A DNA stretch of 64,000 nt, taken from the NCBI GenBank assembly GCA_013399115.1, contig VXAA01000971.1, positions 455,559 through 519,558 of the forward strand, given 5' to 3'. The position numbers were made by a program, and so were the translations under genes. The stretch is from Anseranas semipalmata (lineage: Eukaryota > Chordata > Aves > Anseriformes > Anseranatidae). Positions 23,501 through 34,024 of the stretch are shown here, piece after piece (the first letter of the stretch is position 1; each line of letters starts with the position of its first letter). The notes beneath the pieces are model-generated. The model was not told where the DNA came from. It worked only from the letters and a program-made list of their open reading frames with translations, and did not search any database.

Positions 23501-26500
23501 TTGGTTGTATTACATGCTTGGATTTTGCCTCTTGTGCAGAAAAAAAAAATATTTTTTTATAGAATAAATACACATATCTTATTTTAACTTTGCTTATGTT
23601 TAAAAATGATTTACTTGGGGATTTGAAGCATTAATTATGTAAACTAATAGCATGTAAAGGAGGGAAAAGCTTGCCTTGAACTTGAAAGGTTGTTTGCAGT
23701 ACTAATTCATTTGAGTGTCTGTGATTTTAACTGCTTCAGTCAGCAGTAAACGTGAAATATTTTTGTGGGGGATGAAAAGGAAGTTGGTGTGCTCTGTGTT
23801 CTTCTTCTAATACTTGTTTTATACAACCCAATTAATACTGAATTATTTCTCTTGTCAGGAGGTACCTATATTTGCACTGTAACCATAAGTATGGCTTCAA
23901 GAAGGCAGTAAGACCTGTTAGGAAAGATATGTAGCCCTTAAAAAGAAACAAATTGAGGGAAAAATCCTATGTTTTGACTCTCTGGTGTGAGCTTGGAGAG
24001 AAGTCTTAAAAATCATCCAAAAATTGTGTTACTTCAGTTCTCCTCCTCTAGCTTCCAAAGGATATTTACTAGAATGTGGAAGAAGAAAAAAATATGTGTG
24101 AGTAAGAGGAGGTTTGCGGTATTTAACCCCAAGAATCTCTTCCTACTTAATCTCTTGCAAGTCTTTGAGACCATCAGTAAAAAAAAAATTGTGCTTTCAT
24201 TTGTGTTGACCTCTTGTAAAATTTCTCGATTTTATGGTTTTTGTCAGTTGTTCATGGGAGTACAGTAAAATCTCAAAGCCAATGTTTGAGATCTAACAAA
24301 TGGCTTAAGGTACCATGCATAGTTATTTAAATTAGAAAATCTGAATTGGGATGGTTTTTAATATTTGTTATCACTCGATCAAACTGCCTTTTGGTTGAAT
24401 CTTGAATTAAACAAGGGAGACACTTTTATTTGGTAAACCAATTTATACAACATTTTGTGAAGTTATATATTACTCAAAGCTTGTTCTGTAATGACACGTG
24501 GATGTAATTAACACATTTAAATGTGTTGTCATCTTTAGGGTTTAGACGTTGATGTGGAAAACTGTGCTGTGTGCATTGAGAACTATAAACTGAAAGATAC
24601 TGTTCGAATTCTGCCTTGCAAGTAAGTTACCGTAATAATTCTCTTCTCTTTGTACCATGTTTTCCCTAAGAAAAATGTGAGCCTTCTGGAAACTCTTTTG
24701 AAACTGGTGGCAGAGCTGAAGCTGTGCCATTTGTATGGCCTGTTACATGTTGAGGGGCACTGGGAGACAATGCAGTACTTTGTATTTTTGGGGGGGAAAA
24801 GGAGCAATTGGGAGAAGTGTAAAAATGAAGCAGAGCTTTCTTAATAAGAAGTTTGAATTGTACACTGTTGAAGTGGTAGCTCAGTGGTGTCTTTGTAGTT
24901 AGTACCATCTTTTGTTTTGGGCTAGCATGACAGAAAAAGATGTTTCCAGAACTTATGGTTATGTCTGTCCTAGTAAATTAAGCGGTGCCTAAATGTCAAG
25001 GTTACAGAGGAGTTGGGTTACCTATTAAGGTACTAACTTGCACATCTGTTTAAGTAGTAGTGTTTGATTTTTGATTTTTTTTTTTTTCCATTGCAAGTTC
25101 TAAAGGGTATTTGTTTTCTTTAGGCACATCTTCCATAGAACGTGCATTGACCCTTGGCTTTTGGACCACCGAACTTGTCCAATGTGCAAACTAGATGTTA
25201 TCAAAGCTTTGGGATACTGGGTATGTTGCATACTTATTTTAATCTTCAAGAAAAAAGTACAGTGCAGGAAGCAAGGCTTCGTGTAACTGTTCAGAATGAG
25301 AACAGTTGTTATTTGAGTAGACTGAAGAAGGTGGGCAAAGATACAAAAATTGAATGAGAATCGGAAAAAGGGAGTTTCATGGGTTGGAGGTTAAACAGTT
25401 TTGAACAGTTTATGAATCCTCTGTGTACTCCTTCTCTGATAACCAGCTTTTTCTATCATCAGCTGACAATAGTAATGAAGTTAAAGCAAAGGTGAGGCAA
25501 TTTGCCTAAGCTATAAAAATATAAATTCAGTAGATCTTGTGTATATATTCAGTCTTGCTGAGAACTGTGATTCAAAGGAAATAATGATTTTTCTATAGTT
25601 TTTCCTATAGTTTGAGTGCATTTATGTATGCTTCCACATATGCTGTTTTAGTCCTGTAAATGAGCCAGTCCTGAGAACCTTCCTAAAGACATTCATCAGA
25701 AATTGATTAAATAGAGAAAATGATGTGCTCTCATTTCTTCCTGACAGCACCAGAAAAGAGAGATGAAGACACATGCGGTAGGTTACTTGGTTGCTGTTGA
25801 TAAATAGTCTTGAGTTCCCTAAAGTGCCATAGGCATGAATCTACCTCTTCTCTTCTACTGATCTGTAGAGGCCTTCAGAAAGCAGAGGCATTCCTTGGTT
25901 TCAGGGGCCTTCCTTTCATTGGCTAGGTCTGCATTTTGAGTAGCTTTTCTCTTATTTCCTTAGAGACTTAGCAGGTCTATGGATGATTGACCTTTTGTTT
26001 TGTGAAAAGCGATGATACTCTTGCTATGTAGTGTGTGTGTGTATGTATATACACACAAATTATGGTGGTGCTGTGTACTAAGGCTTTATCCAAGAACTGT
26101 AATCTTCTCAAGTGAAATAACTATTGCATTAATATTGGTACATTAATAGCTTGCTTCTTGCTCATCTTCAATTTTTGGCATTAATATAACTTGTGTTATA
26201 TGTGAAAGGATGTATCCTTATACAGTCTCAAAGCTGAAACACTTTAAAATCTAGAACACTTCTGTTCCCTGAGTTTGTACTGTTGCAGATTGGTACTGTT
26301 ACTGATACCAGCCCTAACCAAAAGGAGCAATGCCTCCTCTGCTTGTTAGGCAACAAGAATGTTGGAAGCAAGTTGAGCGGGGTTATATTAAGTATAGAAG
26401 CCCAGTTCTCTTTTCTGGTGGAATGGGGGAAGTGTCTTGGTTGTGTCAACCATTCAAGTCATGCTGAAATTAGTAATGTGGGAAATCACTCAGTGTTCTT

Positions 26501-28502
26501 CTAGCTCAGTTTTCAGCCTGATCCAGGTTGCCCAACCTAATTTGTAGAGTGATTGTGTGAATGTTTTGTTGATGTGATGAAGAGTGTGAAGAGCAAGGCA
26601 GTTTTTTCAGGAGTGTGCTTGCTGAGGTATGTAATGGTGGACGTGAGTGTGCAGCCTTATTATAGAAGTGTACTAAACTCCTCTGCAAAGAGTCTGAAGG
26701 CTGAACTCAATTTTGTGGTAAACAGTTCAGATGCTTCAGCTTTTTTAAAGGCTCAAGGTACAAAGAAGAAGGCAGGAAGTCCTGTTAGCTGCCTTGTGTT
26801 TTGTAAACAGCGGGCTTCAGTGATCTAGTGACTGTTTCTTATGGGAAAAAGAGAACTGCAGTTCAAGGCATCTGACTTACTGATTTAGTAGGGCATTGTT
26901 GAATCTTGTATCTTCAGTGCTTATTTAACTGCTGAAGTTTTGGAAACAAAAAATCATTAATCCTTCCCCCCAATACACGCACCTGGAGTATCACGTGTGT
27001 CTAACTTGTATTCAAATGTGGCTGTCCTATAGCTTATTAAAATTCAGCATACTGTGAAGTACGCTGCTTTGATGCTAAAGAAGGGATCAGCATGGAATTT
27101 CTCAGATGGGCCTTTGCTAGCTGAGGAGGGGAAAAATACTCATGAAGCCCACAGAAGAGCTACTTGCACTGCAGTGTACAAATACTGCAGTTGCTTATGT
27201 TTAAATAATGTCAGTGTATTAATGGCAATGGCTTAAGGTTCAATTTTAGGAACAGAATTGTATGTGTAGGATTTATGATCCATTCTAAAAATTGGTTTAT
27301 TAGAAATAGCTTGTGCTGTACAACAGGTGAAGTTGGTTCCTTTGCTCGTGTGGCATATGTTTTGTTCCTGCAAAGTAAAAAGCTGTCATATTTTAAAAGC
27401 CTGTTCCAAAGATACAAGTTAGGCTGGAAGAAGAGAAGGGATGCTTTTTCTTATGTCAAATGTTTGCTCACCCCAGTAAAAAAGTCTGAACTTGCCAAAC
27501 TGCTATCATGGAAAAACAGCAGTTTCTACAAACTCATGAAGGATCAACAGGTTTGCTTAGTGAAGAGTTCATATGTGCTGAGCATGCTCCTAACCAGGCT
27601 GCAGCAGTGCTCTTCTGGAGTGTTGACATGCTCCATCCGAAAGGCTGGCTGGGTTGCCTCCTGCCACTCTCGGCTTACTGTGTTTCTTTGGTTTCTGATA
27701 TTAACATCGGAAGTCAACACTGTTAAATACTGTACCCATGAGGTCATAGATAACAGACAATGCTAGGTGGAAAAAAAGGCCATTTTCTAATAAGGTGAGG
27801 TTAAGAAGTGGTAATATGGAGGCATGTGGATGCCTGATGGTGGACAGAAGTGTCAGTTAATGTATTTAATTTTGAAGGGGGACTCTGAAGACGCACTTGA
27901 AGTTCCAATACCTGAATCAATAAGTGGCAGTGTATCAGTTGGAAGTCTGAGTATTGCTTTGCAAGAAGATGACAGGAATGAAGTGAGCGAATTGTCAGCT
28001 TCTTCCACCAGTGAATCTGTATTGCAATGTACCAGTTTAAAAGAGGATGCAGGTGAAACCACAGCATTACTTGGTAAGTAATACTTCTGTTTGTCACTTG
28101 ACAATACTCGATGCCATTAATTGCATTGGAAGGAGAAGACTTCCTCCAAGTGAGGTTAGTAGTCTTAGTATTGCAGTGCAGACCAGGCTGAGTGGTGTTA
28201 CTACTGATGTTCAAAAAACACAAGCAGGTAGACTTTGAGAGAATCCTATCAAGATGGAGAAAACTCATCTTAAAAGGAAGAAAAGATGTGAACAGTGTTT
28301 TGGGAGGGTTACTTACCTAGAGATAAAACTTTAGATATACACGAATGCTTAATTTGTTCCCAGAGTTTAGATTTTTTTAACAGATAAAGCGCAATAAAAA
28401 AGTGAATCTAGAAACAAATTTTCTCTTAATTCCTGACTTCTAGATGTGGATGTCAGTAATAACCGACATGGAGAACATCTATCTAATGGAAATTCACACT
28501 GA
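11340..28502 (+). CDS. RNF149: RNF149, PA-TM-RING E3 ubiquitin ligase (5' end in gap)
   Basis: Coding parts: 11340-11501, 19012-19262, 21637-21705, 24539-24621, 25124-25220, 27878-28073, 28444-28502. Together they give about 304 residues in one continuous frame, against ~400 in human. The order is: C-terminal part of a protease-associated lumenal domain ([13 protein letters not shown]), an N-glycosylation site (N-S-T), a single transmembrane helix (19149-19224), and a RING-H2 finger with C-A-V-C, C-K-H-I-F-H, T-C and C-P-M-C. An acidic/Ser-rich tail follows, ending in H-L-S-N-G-N-S-H. The family moves ubiquitin onto membrane and cytosolic targets from endosomal membranes; human RNF149 has been reported to act on wild-type BRAF. 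The TM/RING sequence fits RNF149 better than RNF130, RNF150 or RNF13. The signal peptide is not visible because of the gap. Confidence 0.95.
11502..19011 (+). other. RNF149 intron 1
   Basis: CpG-rich to about 11930, then AT-rich. It contains homopolymer runs: A14 then G12 at 16067-16092, T-rich 18511-18550, and poly(T) near 14962-14979. No exon with a continuing frame was found; an acceptor-like TTAATGCAG at about 14986 leads into a short non-conserved frame. Confidence 0.75.
19012..19262 (+). CDS. RNF149: RNF149 exon 2
   Basis: The acceptor is a long pyrimidine tract plus CCAACAG; the donor is GTAATT. It encodes [23 protein letters not shown] and then the complete transmembrane helix followed by Y-I-Q-R-F. 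It is nearly identical to human in the membrane part. Confidence 0.95.
19263..21636 (+). other. RNF149 intron 2
   Basis: No exon or known repeat recognised. A single N is at 20874 within a poly(T) run. Confidence 0.7.
21637..21705 (+). CDS. RNF149: RNF149 exon 3
   Basis: A 69-base in-frame exon of 23 codons, beginning G-H-R-K-E-T-K-K. It is the basic juxtamembrane segment between TM and RING. The acceptor is TTCAAG and the donor GTAATT. Confidence 0.93.
21706..24538 (+). other. RNF149 intron 3
   Basis: AT-rich DNA. ATGATGA-type C-box strings occur (about 22819 and 22919), but without paired D boxes and terminal stems, so no snoRNA is called. Confidence 0.65.
24539..24621 (+). CDS. RNF149: RNF149 exon 4 (first half of RING)
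   Basis: Encodes [11 protein letters not shown] up to R-I-L-P-C and two bases of Lys. The donor GTAAGT is consensus. The first two zinc-ligand cysteines and the third ligand are here. Confidence 0.95.
25124..25220 (+). CDS. RNF149: RNF149 exon 5 (second half of RING)
   Basis: Completes Lys and reads [13 protein letters not shown] then C-P-M-C, supplying the two His and remaining Cys of the RING-H2, and ends A-L-G-Y-W. The Trp after the 'D-P' is the conserved E2-contact position. Confidence 0.95.
25221..27877 (+). other. RNF149 intron 5
   Basis: AT-rich, with a short GT/AT simple repeat at about 26032-26055. A 163-codon open frame at 27275-27766 has no recognisable features and is expected by chance in this amount of sequence. 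Confidence 0.65.
27878..28073 (+). CDS. RNF149: RNF149 exon 6 (acidic/Ser tail)
   Basis: Starts G-D-S-E-D-A-L-E directly after the Trp, in phase, and is rich in Ser, Glu and Asp. It ends G-E-T-T-A-L-L-G with a split codon. It aligns with the human tail (P-E-S ... G-E-N-T-A-L-L) but is less conserved than the RING. The donor is GTAAGT. Confidence 0.92.
28444..28502 (+). CDS. RNF149: RNF149 exon 7 with stop
   Basis: Completes the split codon and encodes 19 more residues with R-H-G near the middle and S-H at the end, followed by TGA at 28500-28502. The acceptor is TGACTTCTAG. Confidence 0.92.
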
Positions 28503-31468
28503 ACTGCTTCATGGAAGATACCTTGGATAGACTGCTGAAGAACTATTATTTTTTATTTAAGTAGTACGAACTCTTGTCTGGTTAATGGAAAAATAACAAT
28601 GTAAATTATTTTACCTTTCAAACTTTTCTAGCTGGTGTTCCAAAAGGGCTAATAACTAAGAATTTTGTACATGAGAGGATTTTATAAAACTTCCTCTGGA
28701 TGTCTCATCCTATAAAAAGATGCAATAACCCTTTTTCTGTAAGCATTATTACAATGTCGTTGTGTTCCAGAGGGCTGTAACAAAGATGAAGACTAGGCAG
28801 TGAAACAATGTAGAATGTCTAATGGATAAATATTTTGGAAGCACTGTTCATGTTCCATATGTATATATGGAGAACACTTACAAGGCCACAACTATTAAAA
28901 TGTTCTGAAAGTTCTGATCTGTTGTAATTGGAGATGGATATTCTTTTAAAAAGACACAATCTAACCTTTGAAGGAATCAAATAACTTCATGGATATGTTG
29001 CATATCCTTTTTGGTGATGGAAAAAATTACTAGTTGCAACTTTCCTTACATGTAACAAATACTGATTTGATCTTGTAATGTGTTCCACTCAGAGTGGATG
29101 CTGAGAGAAAAGGAGACTTTCTCCGCCTCACTAGCTTTTTATACTGAATTTGGCAGTAATAGGTTATGCAAGGTGGTCTTCACGTGCTGAGCATGTAGAC
29201 TTGTTTAGGTATATGCACACTGGTTACCTCTTTCAATCTTAAACTCAGTAGAACAGAGGTAAAGGGCTAACTATGGCTAAAATATATTTATTAGTCTATT
29301 TATAAAATGTTACTGAATTCCTTCTTACTCCTGCTCCCATCCTGTCCCGCTTTGTTATGTACAAATTGGAACTGTTTCTTGGAATATACAAAGTTTGATT
29401 TTTTATTTTTCTTTGCATAGAGATGCTAGAATTCTTCTCCTGGAGATTCCATATTAGGAGTTTTCACTGGGTTTGTCACTAGCTTTTATTCCTTTCTTTT
29501 AGATTAGCAGTATTGTGCCTTATAGCAAAACACCTATGAAACCTGAAGCATCTGAGAGTGAATATAAACCCTGGCATCTCCCATTATGACCTCTTATTCA
29601 AATATTTATATACTGTAAGTGGTATAAGGAATTGCTAAACTGTTTTGTAAAGAAATATGTATATTTAAAACACTACTTACTAAGAGTGTTAAATGAATTG
29701 TTTAGGATTTTAGCATTGTCAGTGTTATAATGTGCTATGTTCCTCAATTTTTTTTGGTATAGCTGTTACTACAGGTTGCTTAAAACAAGGTCTTTTACTA
29801 GACATTTGTTTTAGAGTGTATTTTGTTTTTAAAATGTATATTTGGAATGTTTTTAAGAAAATATGCAATTCTTTTTCTAACTTATATTGAGCTTCAGTAG
29901 AAGCAATAATTTTTTTTTTAATTTTAGAATGAATGTTCCAGAAATGAGAGGTTTCAGCTGGGGAAATATAATCTGAACTTCTATTTTGCAGAGCAGACAT
30001 TTCATCCTAAATTTCCCTTGAAATATTCTTATTAATGCCTACTTTAAAAAAAAAAAAAAATCTGCCTCTTCTCTGTAGGAGTGTAATTTTTAGGTTTACT
30101 GGAAAATTGTCAGGTTGTAGTTCTGATGTCACCAGCAGGTGCAAGTTTTTGTGATGCCTTTTTCTTACAAGAAGCACATGAGAATGGAATATGACTGACC
30201 AACCATCTCCAAAACTGAACAAATAAAAATCAACCCACAACTAAAACAATGTATAGGGACACTTCTCTCCAAAAGAAGCCTACTGACATTTCCAGAACTG
30301 CCTTTTTAACTATCTCTTCAATATTAAAAAACTAAGTCTTCTCCCTCTTCCTTAACACAAAACTGAACATTGATTTTTAGTAAATGATGAGAGGGTTTAA
30401 ACTCTAGCTCAAGGAGGAACCAAAAGGAGTTATCGAGAGAAGTCTTGTCAGTCTGTGGATTGTGTCTTGCTGATACCTGCAGTGCAATATTCACGCTGGA
30501 GGGGAGAACTGTGGTAAGTACTTCAACCTTTAAGTAACACCTCTAAAACAAAATGCTTTTCTTGAGAATTGAAGCTGAGATCTGGAAGAAAAGCTAGAGA
30601 ACCTGCAAATTGACAAGCGTGCTTGTAAAGTCAGAAGTGTTAACAATTTAGAAAAATCTTCAAGTATGAAGATTCCTGGAACGTGTCTTCTGCTGACACT
30701 GTACTTGTTTCATTCAAGCTTTCACAAGAATAGTTTGCACATGGTTTGTCTGTGATATATTTAGGTCTTGTAAGGCCAGCTGTGCTGCTGAGGAATGATG
30801 ACAATAAAAGGCCGAATTGCAGTGCCTCCAATAAGCAGTTTGCTCTCCTGGGAAGCACGATGACAAAATCTTCCGAAGCGAACATTTGTCTGACCTCAGT
30901 CAGGAAGCTTACGTGCATTAGCAAAAAGAGGGGCAGCGTAAAAATACAGGACAGGAAAGAGGCAACCTATGGAACTTAAAGCAATAGCAAGATGCTTAGA
31001 AACATGAAGTGTATCACCTACTATTAGAACTCAAATAGGTAACTTTTAGAGTAAGTGGGTGTAGGCAGCTCTAGGTTAGGTACAGGTTTTCAGATTTTGC
31101 TGATCTGGACTGACTTTGTTGGATCAAACCAGTCTTTCTAGTTTCTAGCACTGTAACTACCAACAGTTTAGATGAAGAGCAGAACTAATGAGTCTTCCCC
31201 ACCACCACCCTGTAATTTTTTTTTTCCTGTAGGATAGGTGTCTTGTGACTCCCCCACCATTTGGAGAATCTGTAATCTGCCTTTCTGTTTAGGCTATGTC
31301 CTGCCTAATGTGGGAGTCGATGCTGTATGTGTTGTGGGTTCTCTTCCTAGCTGCACATTTTTCATAAAACGTGCAGGAGCTTGTCTCAGAGATCTGTCCC
31401 TTTGTCAGATCTTTGCTGAAATCAGCCAGAGGGTTTCTTACTGCAGGCATCCAGGTGGTATGATTATT

Positions 31469-31494
31469 AAAAAAAAAAAAAAAAAAAAAAAAAA
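31469..31494 (+). repeat. Poly(A) run of 26
   Basis: An uninterrupted A tract. It may be a slipped homopolymer or the tail of a decayed retroposon; no parent sequence was recognised upstream. Confidence 0.85.
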
Positions 31495-32716
31495 GGTAAA
31501 GCCCAGTGCCAGCATAAAGTAGACAGCCCCCCAGTGGCAGTGTTGAATAAATACATTGGGGAAAATCCCAGCTGGATTGAGGGATGTTATTCTCGCAGAA
31601 TGTTGAGTTTCATTAATTATGGTGTTCGTTAGTATGGCTTCATTACTTCTGGTGTTATTTTTAGGGAGAAAACTTGTAAAGTGCAAAAGATTTAAAAAGG
31701 AGCTATAAACATCTCAAAATGGGCTGATGTTTAAAGTGAGACTAGAGCCCCCTTTTTGATCAAAAGCTTATTAATGGTCAAATTGGAGAACAAATTAATA
31801 GTAAATAACTTTAAACTAGCTTCAGCTTTCAGACCTGTTAGCAAGCAAAAATGAACTTTAGGTCTTTCAGATCTAAATGCGTGTTAACAGTGTTTAATTA
31901 CCAGTGTACCAGTTTAACTAGACAACTTGGATTTTTTTCACTAACTACCCCTAATAAAGACTGGATTCTTCTTTTTTGGCTCTAAGCAAAAATGAGGTGG
32001 AAGCAATGCTTGGATGAGATTCTCTGCAGTATTAGGAAAAATTGATCAGATAGCAGTAACTCCTTCCCCAGGCCCCCCACCCGCCACGTGTACGAATGTC
32101 ATCCTGTTGCAAGTAATCAGTGCTAGAATCTTAAGAGGAGGTATGTCCGAGGAGTTGTAGGATGGCTTAATTACAGTGAGAATGTTTTCAGCTCTTACTG
32201 ACCTAATGAATTGGGCATTGTAATAAAAGCCCAGCTTTCGAAGGAATATACCACTTTGGGAATTCCTGTTCTGTGCCATCAGAAGCAGAAGTGTTGGTTT
32301 TACATTATGGTAGCAACAAATAGGGCAACAGGTTGGGCTGATTATTTAGCTGCCCCATAAAAGCAAAATTGTCATGTGTGGGCAAGTATAGACATACGAC
32401 TACTGTTAGCAATACCAATCATTACTTTGAAGTATACACCAGTAGGTTAAGAAGGGCGTTGTGAATTTGCAGAATATTTTTTTCAGTTTTTGCCAAGGCT
32501 GCAAATATGTAATAAATACATGGTTTTGGTACACATCAACATCCCAGGGTTCAGTAAAACTGGGAACTCTTGCTCAAAAGAGCCGTAAGGGCTCTGTATC
32601 AAGGCAGTAATGATATCATTGTGGAAATTGTTAGGTGGGTGTTTGGTCTTGGTCTTATTTTTTTTTTTTTGAGTGGAGAGGTTACACATGTAGTTTTCAG
32701 TGGTTGGGTTTCATTG

Positions 32717-32768
32717 GTTGGAGTTTCCATCATTTCATTAGTCTGAAGCTCAAGTCCAAAGCACTTGG
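32717..32768 (+). repeat. Direct repeat, copy 1 (RNF149 3' flank)
   Basis: About 50 bases that align to 33746-33794 with few differences; the core TCATTTCATTAGTCTGAAGC is identical in both. Confidence 0.8.
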
Positions 32769-33745
32769 TACTGAATGAAGTGTTTCTGTGCTGGACAAAG
32801 GTACTGAGACTGTTACAGAAGTACCGACTCCGCAGCTCGACAAGGAGAGGTGAAACTGAGATGTAGTAGAGAAGTCAGCTGGCAATATCTTGCCAGGTTA
32901 ACCTGGAAGGGATGGAGTTCTTGGTGTTGGCAGCTTGACAAGAGACTGTTCTCTTCCACCAGTCTGAGTGAGGCTTCACAGGATGGCTCAAACCAATTTA
33001 ATAGCTTGCTGATACAAGAAGAGAGTGGTCCTTTCCAGTTTTCCTTTGCTGTGCCAACTATCAGTTTTTTATTTTGGCTCTCACATTCACATTAAGAGTA
33101 TGTGATAAACTAACTCAGCTTAAATGGCAGAAAATTAAATCCCTCAAAGTCGTATTTTGACAGGCTAGGAGGCTGTGTATCCTTGCTGTGCAACTGGATG
33201 AGTCTTAGAGCTGGGCTCAGGGAATGAGGGGTTGGGGTAGAGAAGGAGGGAAGAGCAAGGCCCTCCCCTTTGAGTTGAAGAGATGTAGTTTTATAAGAGG
33301 GCTATGCTGAACTGAAGTTGCTGAAATGAAAGATAGCAGCAGCAAGTTTTTTTTAAAACAGAACTGGTGAAAAATAGCAAAGTTTTCTCTCCTTGCGGCT
33401 GATCCTTATTAGGTATTATTTTTCTCTTACAGGTGATATGTGAAGATTTGGGAATTGGAATTGTAGACTAAACATGCACAAATCAAGCTGGAGGCTCTTG
33501 TTTTTGTTCAGTGTGGGTCCTGATCTCTCTCCTCAGATATCCTGCTGTATTGCAAAACTTGATTTGAGAAAGTTTAAAAGTAGTATGTCTCTATAATTGC
33601 ATGTGTTTGTGTGAAGAATGCATTGCCTGGAAACTGTCCATTATACTTCCATTGGACCTGAAGCTAGTTTTCACCATCTGAAACATGGTAATGATACTGT
33701 ATTTTTAAATGAGCATATCCTTCTGAATGGAGAACAGCAAAATAA

Positions 33746-33794
33746 GTTGAGTTTCTGTCATTTCATTAGTCTGAAGCTTAAGTCCAAAACTTGG
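33746..33794 (+). repeat. Direct repeat, copy 2 (RNF149 3' flank)
   Basis: The second copy of the block at 32717-32768, about 1.03 kb away in the same orientation and about 225 bases before the distal poly(A) signal. Confidence 0.8.
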
Positions 33795-34018
33795 AATTCA
33801 CTTCTGCGATAAACATAACTGCAAATAACCACTTGAACTTGCTAGTCTTTGTCAACAACTATTCATGATCAACTTCTATGGTAACCTTGTACTAACTCGG
33901 TTGCATTGATTGGACTAAGCACTGAACTATTGTTTTCTTCCATTGTGTATGTACAATTGTAAGAATGTCAAGTTATGCATTGTTGATGTAACTTAATGGC
34001 TAAAAGCTCAATTTCCAT

Positions 34019-34024
34019 AATAAA
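34019..34024 (+). terminator. RNF149: Candidate distal poly(A) signal for RNF149
   Basis: AATAAA in an AT-rich context, followed within about 45 bases by GT-rich sequence. It would give a 5.5 kb 3' UTR; the signal at 30222-30227 is the nearer alternative. Confidence 0.4.

Larger units (their letters stand above)
28503..34024 (+). other. RNF149: RNF149 3' UTR and downstream region
   Basis: No further coding exon. AATAAA signals occur at 30222-30227, 30803-30808, 31546-31551 and 34019-34024. The last one sits in a typical AT-rich 3'-end context. A poly(A) run of 26 lies at 31469-31494. Two related ~50-base blocks lie at 32717-32768 and 33746-33794. The true UTR length cannot be decided from sequence alone. 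Confidence 0.5.

Noticed and set aside
26567..26632. GTGATGA ... CTGA pair that could be a C/D box snoRNA (SNORD89 is near or within RNF149 in human)
   Set aside because: No terminal stem and poor internal C'/D' boxes. Similar strings at 19425 and 22919 also fail. A covariance-model search would be decisive.
27275..27766. 163-codon open frame in RNF149 intron 5
   Set aside because: No motif, no plausible start context, and a frame of this length is expected by chance in 64 kb read in six frames; it is overlapped by another random frame.
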